DNA from: Aspidapion aeneum
Lineage: Eukaryota; Arthropoda; Insecta; Coleoptera; Brentidae
DNA: 64,000 nt
NCBI GenBank assembly: GCA_963576565.1
Contig: OY755039.1
Location: forward strand, 141,987,369 to 142,051,368
Direction: 5' to 3'
Shown here: in pieces, positions 35,001 to 45,690 of the stretch
Numbering within the stretch: position 1 is the first letter of the stretch
How the letters are laid out: every line of letters begins with the position of its first letter
Made by a program: the position numbers and the translations under genes
The notes under the pieces: generated by a model
Seen by the model: the letters and a program-made list of their open reading frames with translations, nothing else
The model's database searches: none
What the model was told of the DNA's origin: nothing

Positions 35001-35530
35001 ACGTTTAAAAATAATATAGTCGAAAACTCAACGCACGAAACGCAATGGAGAACAGACGCAAAATCCTCGAAACGTAGGTTCGTCGAAACGCAAAAAGATC
35101 GCACCATAGAAAAGTCGATAATTAAAGTGCGATGTTGCCATATTAAGCCAATTTTCTTGACTAAATTCGTTAAACTGGCGCTGACAAGTTAGGTTTGAAT
35201 AGGCTCTTAGGTGAGGTTAGTATGATGTAACAGTACACTTGGCATCATGGCGAGTTTTTTGCAGCTGCGTTATAGAATCGACAAGTTTCCGTTTCGACTT
35301 TTTTACTTTTTTAACAGTTTACACTTTTATCATGTGTAAAGAGTTTACTCTTGATAACGGTTAGAGATACAGACTAACCGAAACGTCGTGTGTAAATTAA
35401 ATAAAGACAATGGAAGTCCGAAATTTTATTACTGCGTTTAATCTACTTTCACACATTGTAAATGTTTGAATACGCTTTAATGTTGAAAAGAAGCGTTCAC
35501 ATTCAACTTTTGTCATAGGCATTGTCAGAG
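35001..35530. other. Unassigned DNA with a GAAACGTCG phrase
   Basis: It contains AGACTAACCGAAACGTCGTG near 35370, a phrase seen in several insect repeat ends. No gene was identified. Confidence 0.4.
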
Positions 35531-35539
35531 AACATAATA

Positions 35540-35955
35540 TGTTCTCTGCCTATAGCCACTATTCAATTGGCACCTAATCTCAGTCTTGCCTAGCATAGAA
35601 AATTCTATGTGGTTATTTAAATGAGTAGCACTTACTTTGTGTCTAAATGTTCACTACTAAAGTGCTTGATATCACACATTCCCTTTGCCACCCACGCAGG
35701 ACCACTTCTTGGATTGTGCATAATAAGACAAATAAATAAAAAAAAAGCATTTCTGTTATCACAACCAGTTTTCAGCATCATATTATTTTTATGGTTAATT
35801 ATATAATCGACGGTATTTATTTCCATTTTGAAAACAAACAAAAACGAAAACAAACAATGGACACGCGACCGCCAAGGCTTTTCTTTTAACTGTTGACCAC
35901 ACCAAATCCAAATAAACTCATGCGTCTTCACTAAGGATAGAACGGCAACGCGTAG
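35540..35955 (-). pseudogene. hAT transposase TTF-domain fragment, second copy
   Basis: The minus strand encodes RNAFFLFICLIMHNPRSG and GPAWVAKGMCDIKHFSSEHL, homologous to 28741-28935. The flanking AATTCTATGTGGTTATTTAA is also shared, so both derive from one hAT family. The remainder of the transposase is missing. Confidence 0.85.
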
Positions 35956-36245
35956 GAAGAGCAACTAACGTTTTCGCACGATGAAGATGGCCGACGTGAC
36001 CTAAAACAAACATTCCTCCCGTCCCCGCGCTTGAACACGCACCCATACACCGGGAAAAAACGGGTCAAATTAAAAATCTTGTCCCGCGCGGTGCTGCCGG
36101 CTTGTAATTATTAACGCTAAAAAAGTTTACCCAATTAATCGCCTTTTGTTAACCACAGACTAAAAAAAAGAACTAGACATGTCGTAAGGAAAGATTTAAC
36201 TTTTTTTAAATAAATCAATTAAAAAGAGACAATATAATTAGAACG

Positions 36246-37807
36246 ATGGGATCTCCAGTACCCCTCACAATCTCTGAGGTCAAAAACGTGTGCACAACCT
36301 TAAAAAGCGGACCCGGAAATATCCCAGCCGAACTTATTAAATATGGCACTGAAGAACTGTTTTGGAGATTACGGAATCTTTTTCAAAAATATTTAAATGG
36401 AACTGTAGTACCAACTGAGTGGAAAACGTCATATATATCCACAATACACAAAAAAGGAAGGAAAGATATATGTGACAATTATAGAGGTATATCTGTGACT
36501 AGTACGCTAAGCAGAATATACGGTAAAATAATAAGAAATAAAGTGGAGAGCGAATATAAAGACATGGAGGCAGAATAACAAGCTGGTTTCAGGGCGGGTA
36601 GATTGACTTCAGATCATCTCTTTTGTATAACTCAAGTTATTGAAAAGAAAATGGCATACTTACAAACAAAAACGAAAGCAAACAATGGACACGCGACCGC
36701 CAAGACTTTTCTTTTAACTGCTGACCACCCCAAATCCAAATAAACTCATACGTCTTCACTAAGGATAGAACGGCAACAAAAGCATCTGCTTTACGTCAAT
36801 TTGCAGAAGGCATATGATAGTATACCACTAAATCTACTTTGGAAAGCGTTGGAAAACACAAACATAAGCGTACAATTAATTAAGGCTATCAAAGAGTTAT
36901 ACCGCAATAGTAAGGCAAAAATTCAAATAAAAGCAAAACTAACCAAAGGCTTTCAAGAAAATAAAGGTCTTAAACAAGGTTGCTGTATCTCGCCTACGCT
37001 CTTCAAGATATACTTGGAACAAGTCCTTAAAGTATGGAAGAGAAAATGCCAAAACCTGGGAATTCCGTTGGACGGAACTACTTTGTATACTTTATGTTTC
37101 GCCGATGATCAGATAGTAGTGGCTCAGGATTATGACGACCTCGAATATATGACACGAAAACTAATAGAAGAGTACAATAAGTGGGGACTAGAGGTTATAT
37201 GTGTATCGGTGGAATGAAACAGGATCTAATCTTAAATACCGGGCAGCGAATTCAGTCCTATGATGAGTATAAATACTTAGGTCAAAAAATTACAGCTGAC
37301 GGAACACTAGACAAAGCTATAAAAGATCGAAACGTACAAGGAAGAAAAGCAATAACTTTATTAAATGGAATAATTTGGGACCAAAGTATATCAAAACATA
37401 ACAAAAAGCTTATATATAACACCATTGTAAAAAGTATTATTACATACGGCTCAGAAGTATGGCCAATCAAGGATAGAACAGAAAAAATGCTTTCCGCTAC
37501 GGAGATGGACTATTGGAGAAGAGCAGCAGGGAAATCAAAAAGAGAAAGAGTTACAAATCAAAGAATAGTGGATGATATAAGAACAAAGCAACTGGTGTGG
37601 TACGGACATGTACATAGAATGAATGACGAAAGACTACCTAAACAAATACTACAATGGGAACCAACTGGCCGAAGAAAACGAGGACGGCCAAGGAGAAGCT
37701 GGAGAGAAGGAATAGACAGTGAAATAAGATTAAGAGGCCTAGATGATGAATTATGGGCAAACAGAAACGAGTGGAGATTGGGTATCGGAAGACGTAGAAC
37801 GTTGTGA
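36246..37807 (+). pseudogene. RTE-like non-LTR reverse transcriptase, broken copy 1
   Basis: It has successive RT motifs: IPAELIKYG; WKTSYISTIHKKGRKD; NYRGISV; QAGFRAGR; LQKAYDSIP; KGLKQGCCISPTLFKIYLEQ; CFADDQIVVA (catalytic FADD); and a C-terminal RLPKQILQWEPTGRRKRGRP tail ending in GIGRRRTL. Breaks: TAA at 36576-36578, an insertion of about 118 bp at 36662-36779 bringing another stop, and a shift near 37185-37217. The N-terminal endonuclease is missing. The tail motif and a terminal simple repeat suit the RTE clade; the clade is a family-level guess. Confidence 0.88.
36662..36779 (+). repeat. 118-bp insertion in the RT, copied from 35838-35953
   Basis: From CAAACAAAAACGAAA to GATAGAACGGCAAC this segment is about 95% identical to DNA 0.8 kb upstream, in the same orientation. 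RT coding sequence resumes directly afterwards (KHLLYVNLQKAYDS). Confidence 0.9.
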
Positions 37808-37812
37808 AACCG

Positions 37813-37815
<3 letters not shown>

Positions 37816-37877
<62 letters not shown>
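37816..37877. repeat. (TA)n microsatellite at the RTE-like 3' end
   Basis: About 31 TA units begin 10 bp after the RT stop codon. RTE-type elements often end in simple repeats, so this probably grew from the element's own tail. Confidence 0.95.
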
Positions 37878-37884
<7 letters not shown>

Positions 37885-38305
37885 ATACTGTTTGTTGTCT
37901 AGTTTTGGGAGGACACTGCCCCGTTGCCCTCCCTGTAGCAACCGCCACTGCTGGCAACCTGAAAAAAGACTATTATAAATTGTTTGGCATAAAATCGTAT
38001 CTAAATCGTTCTGTTTTTTAAGTTGGGCAATTTTGGTAAAATTAGATTTACTTAGTGTCCAGTTATTTATAGCTGTTTGAAAATCTTTATCTGGAAATCA
38101 GAAAACATTTTGAGGCAGAATATTATTTATTACCTTTGAAACATCATTTAAGGATCCTAAGAATGCTGAAGAACATAGAGATGGGGAGTCCCGAATTCCC
38201 AATCCTCTTAATTTAACAGGAAGGGTTATCGTGAAATGATGACACATGACAAATATTTTGAATATTATTTGTAAGGATTGCATCATATTTTTGAAGGTCT
38301 TCTGG
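37878..38305. other. Spacer between RTE-like copies
   Basis: It includes CCGCCACTGCTGG near 37945 and an AT-rich remainder. No gene was identified. Confidence 0.45.
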
Positions 38306-38309
38306 GTTT

Positions 38310-39494
38310 ATTTATGAGACAACAGGTGCAGGGTTTCGTCCAGGCAGATCTTGTAGTGATAATGTTTTTTGTTTTAAACAAGTAATTGAGAAAAGAAGCG
38401 CCAGAAATATAGAGACTCATGTTACCTTTGTGGACCTACAAAAAGCATATGATACCGTTCCAGTAGAAAAATTATGGACGGTGTTGGAACAAACTAATAT
38501 TAATCATACATACATAAAAGCGATAAAAGAACTATACAAAGGGTCAAAATCTAAAATTAAAATTGGAAATCGACTTTCAAAAGAATTCCTGGTAACAAAA
38601 GGCTTAAGACAGGGATGTTGTATCTCTCCAATTCTTTTTAAAATATATATCGCAGCGGCTCTAAAAAACTGGAAACGTAAAGTGCACGGCATGGGAATAC
38701 AACTTAACGACCGATTTACTATATACACACTACAGTTTGCTGACGACCAAGTAATTGTAGCTAATGATAAAGAAGACATGGAGTATATGATGAAAAAGTT
38801 AACGGAGGAATACCAAAAGTGGGGACTAACAGTGAACGTGGACAAGACACAGTACCTATGTATTGGAAATGAATCCAGTGAGTTAGAACCAGACAATGGA
38901 CAAACAATATCTCCATGCAATGAGTATGTATACTTGGGTGTCACATTTGATAAGACAGGAACAGACTGTAAAGAATTGGAAAAAAGAATAGTAAAAGCAA
39001 AAAAGGTTATTGGATGTCTTAACAGTATTTTATGGAGCAGAGAGATAAGAAAGAATGTAAAATTTAACATATATGAAACAATGGTGAAAAGCACGCTGTA
39101 TGGAATAGAGACTTGTCGCGTAACAGAAAAATACAAAACAAAAATGGAAAGTGTCGAAATGGATGCAATAAGAAGATCAATGAGAATATCTAGATTAGAT
39201 CACATAAGAAATGAGATCATAAAAGAAAGAATGGGAATCGAGGGAAGCATAACGGATGACATCACTAAAAGGCAACTGATATGGTACGGCCATGTACAAC
39301 GGATGAACGACGAAAGATTACCAAAACAGGTCCTAGAATGGCAACCAGTAGGGCGCAGAAAAAGAGGACGTCCTAAACTAGAATGGCAACAGTCAATCCA
39401 AAGATCAATGAGTCAAAAGAATCTGACAGAAGATGATTGTCAGGATCGAAGGAGGTGGAGAATAGGCGTCGGACAACGTAGAAAAACTTTCTAA
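38310..39494 (+). pseudogene. RTE-like non-LTR reverse transcriptase, 5'-truncated copy 2
   Basis: One open frame of about 395 codons without a proper ATG start. It begins inside the RT at ETTGAGFRPGRS and contains LQKAYDTVPVEKLW, KGLRQGCCISPILFKIYIAA, QFADDQVIVA (catalytic FADD) and a C-terminal RQLIWYGHVQRMNDERLPKQ tail ending GVGQRRKTF. The 5' half (endonuclease and first RT motifs) is absent. It is about 60% similar to copy 1, so they are different subfamilies. The stop is followed by a short TAG repeat. Confidence 0.92.
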
Positions 39495-40680
39495 ACCGAC
39501 ATAGTAGTAGTACAACAGGTGATAGAGGAGGTCACGTCTTTTAAAAAAGTTCCTATAATGTATGGGTCAAAACTCTTTCTTTTTCGAGATACAGAGATTC
39601 ACTTTTTTAATAATAACTTAAAAAAAAACGCAGTAAAATATGAAATTGAGTAAAGTCGTCTACTAGAACAAGAGGAAAAAACTAAAATAAAAATTATTTT
39701 GAAAAAAATTAGTCGGTCAATTTTTTTTAGAAAAAACTATTTTTTTGGTATAAACTTTTATAAATGCCATATTAAACGTAATGTTTTTTTTATAGTTTTT
39801 GTTAATAAAAACAAGTCTATAGCGAGACATAATAATAAAATATTATTGATACTTTTTAAAAGAATAAGTAAGCAAAAATTAATTTTTTATAAAATTATTA
39901 TTTTTTATACATTTTTGGAGGTTATTGTGACAGCCTGTATCTCCTCAACTTGTAATTTTGGCATAAAAAGGAATACCACATCTTTTAATCACAATTAGCT
40001 GAGTATTCAGCTGGCTTTGACAGATTTTCTTTTTTTTGTAAAACCTTTTTCCCCCACTCCTCTAACTTTAAAAATGCTATATCCTAACAACAGATGTTTG
40101 TTGACCCCCATGTTATATAAACTTTTTTCTCGGAAATAACCTTCTCGATCACCTGCTGCACTATGGCCCCTAAGTAATGGGGCACTCTGTATGGTGCGGA
40201 CACAAAAAAAAAACCCTCCTACTTTATGAACAAAATTAGATATTGATTTCTGTTAAAAAGTATTTTTATACGAGTGTCTTGTAAAAGGGGGTTTTGCGCA
40301 CGGAAAACACTATCTAAAAATGGCATTTTGCGCACGCTGTGTGCAAAACGTTTTGCACACGCTTATGTCATTTTTGCGCACGCCTATGTCATTTCTGCAT
40401 ACGGGTCTCCCGTCATTGTGATTTTTGTTGTTGTCACCCATCAATGTTTTATTGATTAGATACGTCAAAAAATTGTTGAATTTTTAAAGTTTTGATGTAA
40501 AAATGTCGAAAATAAAAACAAGTTAAATTAAAATTTGATTTTTCCTTCTTTATTAGCAGTCGTATAAAAAATATTGTAAAAAACTCGTTTGAAAACCTCT
40601 TTGCACACTCCCTCGACTTGTACCAAACTGTCTCGATCGTGTGCAAAGAGTCGTTTTCAAACCTTGTTGTTTAAATAACT
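39495..40680. other. AT-rich DNA and TTTTGCGCACGC repeats
   Basis: 39495-40260 is AT-rich with no gene. 40290-40400 has repeated TTTGCGCACGC and TATGTCATTT phrases, and 40575-40660 has an inverted pair around TTTGCACAC. No recognisable element. Confidence 0.5.
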
Positions 40681-40682
40681 AT

Positions 40683-41017
40683 TTTAATGCAACTTTTTGT
40701 GAGGATATTTGAGCTAAGTGACAATTATGTCAAACTACCCTAATGCCAAGACATAACATCAAAATTTTTAAATTGGAAAGAGGGGCATGTAATACCTCTT
40801 TCGAAAGGTATTTTGATTCTATATACAACGCATTTAACATTTTTAAAGTCGGTTTAGTTTCCTAGGAGATATGTTTATTAGCTCACACATATACTATACT
40901 ATAGTAGTGTGAGCTATGGTGATCCTAATTTTTTCGAGAAAAAAAAAGTTGCTCCGATTTCAAAATTTTTTATATATCTTTGCGTTTCAGATGATTTTGA
41001 AACTTTTTTGTTGCGCC

Positions 41018-41051
<34 letters not shown>

Positions 41052-41052
41052 A

Positions 41053-41111
<59 letters not shown>

Positions 41112-42205
41112 GTGTCTGTATGTCTGTCTGTAACGACCAACGCGCATAACTCAAAAACCGCTTGGCCGATTTTAATGAAATTTGGTACCTGGGCTGGATC
41201 TTGGGTCGAGATGGTCCCATTTAAAAATGAACAAAATCCGCCGAACACAAACCAAATAAAAGGGTGGGGATAGATTTCAAAAATTAGAGTTTATGTGAAA
41301 ATATGGCGTGTGTGATATCAAACGAAAGGTAATTGAGTCTGGAGTTAAACAAAATACATTTTAATTTATTTAAAAAAAAAGGGTGGGGGTATATTTCAAA
41401 AATTAGAGTTTAAGTGAAAATATGGCGTGTGTGATATCAAACGAAAGGTAATTAAGTCCGGAGTTCAACAAAATACATTTTAGTTTTTGTTTTTTTTTAA
41501 GGGTGGGGGTGGATTTCAAAAATTTGAGTTTAAGTCAAAACATGGCTTGTGTGGTATCAAGCAAAAGGTAATTTAGTGTGGAGTTGAATAAAATATATTT
41601 CAGTTTTTAGTTATATTAGCTCACATAACTATAGTACCTAGTGTGAGCTTAGGGGCCCATATATTGGCAGAGTATTTTTTTTCGCGGTCGACTAAAAAAA
41701 GTCAATTTTTTATCAAGCAAGAAAAATAATTTAAATTGATTTATTTTACCATAAACTGAATTTTTATTATGCTTATAAGTTATGTCGGAACCTAAAAATA
41801 AGTTAAAAAATTTTAATAGGAAAACGTGCTGTGTGATCATTTTTTCAAAACTTTTTTCTCTATTTTAAATTATTTAAGAATAGTTTTTAAACTTATTTTT
41901 AGGTTTTGTGATAAGTAAGAAGCATAAAAAATTAATTTATTATAAAAGAAATCATTTTAAACAAAAAATTTGTTTGATAAAAAATTTACTTTTTGAGAGT
42001 CGACCGCGAACAAAAATTACGATATCTCCTACGAAAGTTAACCGATTTTAAAATGTTAAATTGTTCTGTATAGACATTCAAAATACCTTTTGAAAGAGGT
42101 ATAACATGACCCCCCTTTTTTTTTTAATTTTATTTGTATATCAAATTTTTGACATTAGGTTATTTTGACATTACTGCCACTTAGCTTAAATAACCTCAAA
42201 ATAAA
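40683..42205. mobile_element. Inverted-repeat element interrupted by Helentron-like copy B
   Basis: 40683-40873 and 42014-42205 are imperfect inverted arms (TACCTCTTTCGAAAGGTATTT versus its complement; GAGATAT/ATATCTC). Between them lie the Helentron-like copy and a second palindrome at 41681-42010 with ends TTCGCGGTCGA/TCGACCGCGAA. Confidence 0.75.
40878..41678 (+). mobile_element. Helentron-like microsatellite element, copy B
   Basis: It has the same order of blocks as copy A. The GTCT tract is about 113 bp and interrupted (GTAT, GTGT variants). Three GTGTGATATCAAACG-type units and the end TTGGCAGAGTATTTTT follow. Confidence 0.82.
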
Positions 42206-42595
42206 TATCATTAAAAAGACTTTTTACCAGAAATCAATCTCTTTCTGTCCAAAAATTAGAATGGGGTCTATTTAGAGCCGCATTGTATAAATTTAAATAT
42301 TAATATACGCAGTGGCGGAGTTTTAATACAGGAGAGTTATTGTCGATCGTCTTAAGCTTGGGTATAGACAGAAGGATAAGATTCATCTGTTTTTTGACTT
42401 GTGATACTTTCCGCACTTGTTAGGAAATATACTATTTTGCACTTTAGGGAAAAAGTATACTGTTTATCTCTCGTGTTGGAGATAAAAGTGCTTTTTGGGT
42501 TAGTTTTGAAGTACATGAAAAAGTAGAGCTTGCATGATTATCGATAAATGTGATAAAATTACATTTTGTTCTTTAGGTAGGGAGTTGGGTATAGT
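42206..42595. other. Spacer left of the first-exon array
   Basis: No gene. It contains a TTTCCGCACTTGTTAGG phrase near 42408, related to the repeats at 31030-31060. Confidence 0.5.
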
Positions 42596-42734
42596 TGGCA
42601 TAATAATTTAAAAAGCGAAGTAGTCCTTTATATCACTTTTAAAAGATGGGAAGCAAAATTTAAATATTTATTTTCCCGCTTTGACTGATCTCCAGTCGTT
42701 TTCCAATTACTAAAAAACTTTATTCGAATTAAAA
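42596..42734 (+). promoter_or_regulatory. Putative promoter of gene B first exon, copy 1
   Basis: The about 140 bp before the ATG are conserved with the regions before copies 2 (43309-43442) and 4 (44965-45093), all sharing GATGGGAAGCAAAATTTAAA and a CTCCAGTCGTTTTCCAATT-like element. CCAGTC resembles the arthropod initiator. Promoter function is inferred from conservation and position only. Confidence 0.35.
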
Positions 42735-42939
42735 ATGAAAGTCGTTGCCTACAAGCTAATCTCGGAAAAATTACACAAAATAATTCACGCTAACGTGAAA
42801 GTGAAAATATTTTTAACAATTCTCCTTATTTCTTGTTTTTATATCAGTTTTTCTTCGATAGAACTTGACTTCAGTAGTTTCGTGGTGTTTTTGCAAGAAG
42901 AGGATTTTATTTATATTCAAAAAGAATATTACGATAAAG
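42735..42939 (+). CDS. DUF229 gene B, first exon, copy 1 (signal anchor)
   Basis: ATG to donor GTATGT, 205 nt, leaving in phase 1. It encodes a short basic N-terminus (MKVVAYKLISEK), a single hydrophobic segment at about residues 25-43 (VKIFLTILLISCFYISFSS) and an acidic lumenal stretch EEDFIYIQKEYYDK. That is the topology of a type II signal anchor. The donor phase joins exactly to the exon at 52831 (YYDK + DDLFLINTTG), and DUF229 proteins typically begin with such an anchor. If the donor is ignored the frame runs only 18 codons further (to 42995). The alternative is a tiny stand-alone membrane protein, but the conserved GTATGT and matching phase favour a first exon. The ATG, anchor and donor are intact. 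Confidence 0.75.
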
Positions 42940-43442
42940 GTATGTATTTAACTTCTTTTTTGGATCATCTGAATGCATCACTTGTGATAAAGTGAGGGAA
43001 TAAAAGTGAAGGATCGCGAATGAGGTAATTTTAATAAGAAAATAATAAAAATTATTGCACTTTAGTGCAATAATAAAAGCATTCAAAGTAAAACTTCGGT
43101 TTAAGCTATTTTAATTTTTTTAAACTCAACGAAATTATTTAGATTATACTATCCATGTTTTGTGTGATAAGTAAAATTTTGCAAAGTTCAGGTTAAACCA
43201 TTAGTGTGCTTTTTTGTTTCTATAATCCTATAATACCGCTAAAAATCTCAAAAGTAAATTAAAAAATCATTTTTCTCACGTTTTTGTTTTTAGATGTTAC
43301 CAACACATAATAATTTAAAAAGCAAGATAGTCCTTTAATATCACTTTTAATAGATGGGAAGCAAAATTTAAATATTTATTTTTCCGCTTTGAGTGATCTC
43401 CACTCGTTTTCCAATTACTAAAAAACTTTATTCGAATTAAAA

Positions 43443-43647
43443 ATGAAAATCGGTGCCTACAAGATATTATCGGAAAAATCAAACGAAATAATTCACGCTA
43501 ACGTAAAAGTGAAAATATTTTTAACAATTCTCCTTCTTTCTTGTTTTTATATTAGTTTTTCTTCGATAGAACTTGACTTCAGTAGTTTCGATAGGTCTTT
43601 GCAAGAAGAGGATTTTATTTATATTCAAAAAGAATATTACGATAAAG
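43443..43647 (+). CDS. DUF229 gene B, first exon, copy 2
   Basis: Same length (205 nt), same ATG context (GAATTAAAAATG) and same donor (GATAAAG|GTATGT) as copy 1. It differs at scattered codons (for example MKIGAYKILSEKSNEI and FDRSLQEEDF). The anchor is intact, with its upstream conserved block at 43309-43442. It is an equally good first exon for gene B. Confidence 0.72.
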
Positions 43648-44399
43648 GTATGTATTTAACTTCTTTTTTGGATCATCTGAATGCATGACTGTGATAAAGT
43701 AAGGGAATGAAAGTAAAGGATCGCGAATGAGGTAATTTTAATAAGAAACTAACAAAAATTATTGCACTTTGGTGCAATAATAAAAGCATACAAAGTAAAA
43801 CTTCGGTTTAGGCTATTTTAATTTTTTTAAACTCAACGAAATTATTTAGATTATACTATCCATGTTTTGTGTGATAAGTAAATATTTTTTTATTTTCTAA
43901 ATCCTATAATACCGCTAAAAATCCCAAAAAATCAATTTCAATAAAAAGGCCCATTTAAAAAAGTCATTTTCTACACAAAACAATCTTATTTAACCTAATC
44001 TGTGCACGAAACACAGACACGAAAGAACAAAAGCGAAAAAGAAAAAAAAACAAATAAAATTTTGAGGTTATGTTGAGATTTTCTGTTAAAAACATGATTA
44101 ATGGCGGTAAATTCAAAATTTCGTCCGCGCGCTTGCGCTCTTCGGACGCCCTGTAAAAAAAACAACAAATATCAGCTGATGTCTGTCACTCGTCTTAGTC
44201 GTTGTCCTAAAGATTGAAAGTTGGCAACTCTTAAGACAAAGACTAATCAAAAACAAAAGCAAAAGCATTGTATGAACACTCTCATAAGAAACAGTGGTTT
44301 TAACTTTCTTATGACAAGACATATGACTAAACCAAGACAAAAGACTAGACAAAAGACGAGTATGAACGATCCATATAAAAAACTTTATTTACCTTAAAA

Positions 44400-44604
44400 T
44401 TGAAAATCGGTGCCTACAAGATACTATCAGAAAAATCCAACAAAATAATTCACGCTAACGTGAAAGTGAAAATATTTTTAACAATTCTCCTAATTTCTTG
44501 TTTTTATATTAGTTTTTCTTTAATAGAACTTGACTTTAGTAGTTTCGGTAGGTTTTTGCAAAAAGAGGATTTTATTTATATTCAACAGGAATATTACGAT
44601 AAAG
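44400..44604 (+). pseudogene. Gene B first exon, copy 3, initiator lost (TTG)
   Basis: The coding and donor parts are preserved (KIGAYKILSEKSNKI, anchor, EEDFIYIQQEYYDK, GTATGT). The initiator is TTG instead of ATG, and the usual upstream block is replaced: homology begins only about 35 bp before the start codon. Unrelated DNA at about 43960-44385 takes the place of the promoter. Probably not usable as a first exon. Confidence 0.75.
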
Positions 44605-45093
44605 GTATGTATTTAACTTCTTTTTTGGATCATCTCAATGCATCACTTGTGATAAAGTGAGGGAATGAAAGTGAAGGATCTCGAATGAGGTAATGATAAT
44701 AAGAAAATAATAAAAATTATTGCACTTTAGTGCAATAATAAAAGCATACAAAGTAAAACTTCGGTTTAAGCTGTTTTAATTTTTTAGATTATAGGATCCG
44801 TGTTTTGTGAGATAAGTAAATATTTTGCAAGGTTTAGGCAAAACCATTAGTGTGCTTTTTTTATTTCCTAAATCCCATAAAACCGCTAAAAATCCCAAAA
44901 GTAAATTAAAAAATCATATTTTCTCACGTTTTTGTTTTTAGATGTAGTAGATACTTTTACCGACACACAGTGATTTAAAAAGCAAGCAATATTACTTTTA
45001 AAAGATGGGAAGCAAAATTTAAATATTTATTTTTTCGCTTTCACTGATGTCCAGTCGTTTTCCAATTGCTAAAAAACTTTATTCGAATTAAAA

Positions 45094-45324
45094 ATGAAAA
45101 TTGGTGCTTACAAGCTACTATCGGAAAAATCAAACCAAATAATTCACGCTAACGTAAAAGTGAGAATATTTTTAACAATTCTCCTAATTTCTTGTTTTTT
45201 TATCAGTTTTTCTTCGATAGAATTTGACTTCAGTAGTTTCGATAGGTTTTTGCAAAAAGATGATTTTATTTATATTCAACAGGAATATTACGATCATCTG
45301 AATGCATCACTTGTGATAAAGTGA
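45094..45324 (+). pseudogene. Gene B first exon, copy 4, splice donor deleted
   Basis: The ATG, upstream block and anchor are present (MKIGAYKLLSEKSNQI). After EYYD the sequence jumps to HLNASLVIK: about 30 bp, including the donor, are missing between two GAT repeats. It can only encode a 76-residue unspliced membrane peptide. Confidence 0.78.
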
Positions 45325-45362
45325 GGGAATGAAATGAACATGAAAGTGAAGCGAATGAGGTA

Positions 45363-45690
45363 ATGGGTAATGGTAATAAGAAAATAATAAAAAAAAGCAT
45401 CTTGAAAAATCAAAAAAGTGGTCTGTACATTAGGCCAGACCAGAATGTGTTTCGATGCGCCGAATCGAAACACGAGGCTTGTTTTTCTACCAAAATTTTA
45501 AGTAAATTGCAAAAAAACTTGATCAATCTATTGCAAAATTGCATGCTGAAGTTGCAAAGCCAAAAATTTATATTAAAACTTACTTTAAAAATTAATTCGA
45601 ATATTATTTAACCATTTCGTAGAACTACTTTATAAAGCAACGTTGACATCATTCAACAAGTCTTTTTTCTACATTTTTATGACTGCATTT
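45363..45690. other. Spacer with a GTGTTTCGAT hairpin
   Basis: GTGTTTCGATgcgccgaATCGAAACAC at about 45447-45473 is a hairpin. No gene is supported. Confidence 0.5.

Larger units (their letters stand above)
42597..45362 (+). repeat. Tandem array of four first-exon units, about 0.7-0.95 kb each
   Basis: Start positions are spaced 708, 957 and 694 bp. Units share the upstream block, the exon and a downstream part with ATTGCACTTTAGTGCAATAA (a palindrome) and AAAACTTCGGTTTA. The third interval is longer because of an insertion of about 250 bp before copy 3. Confidence 0.92.
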
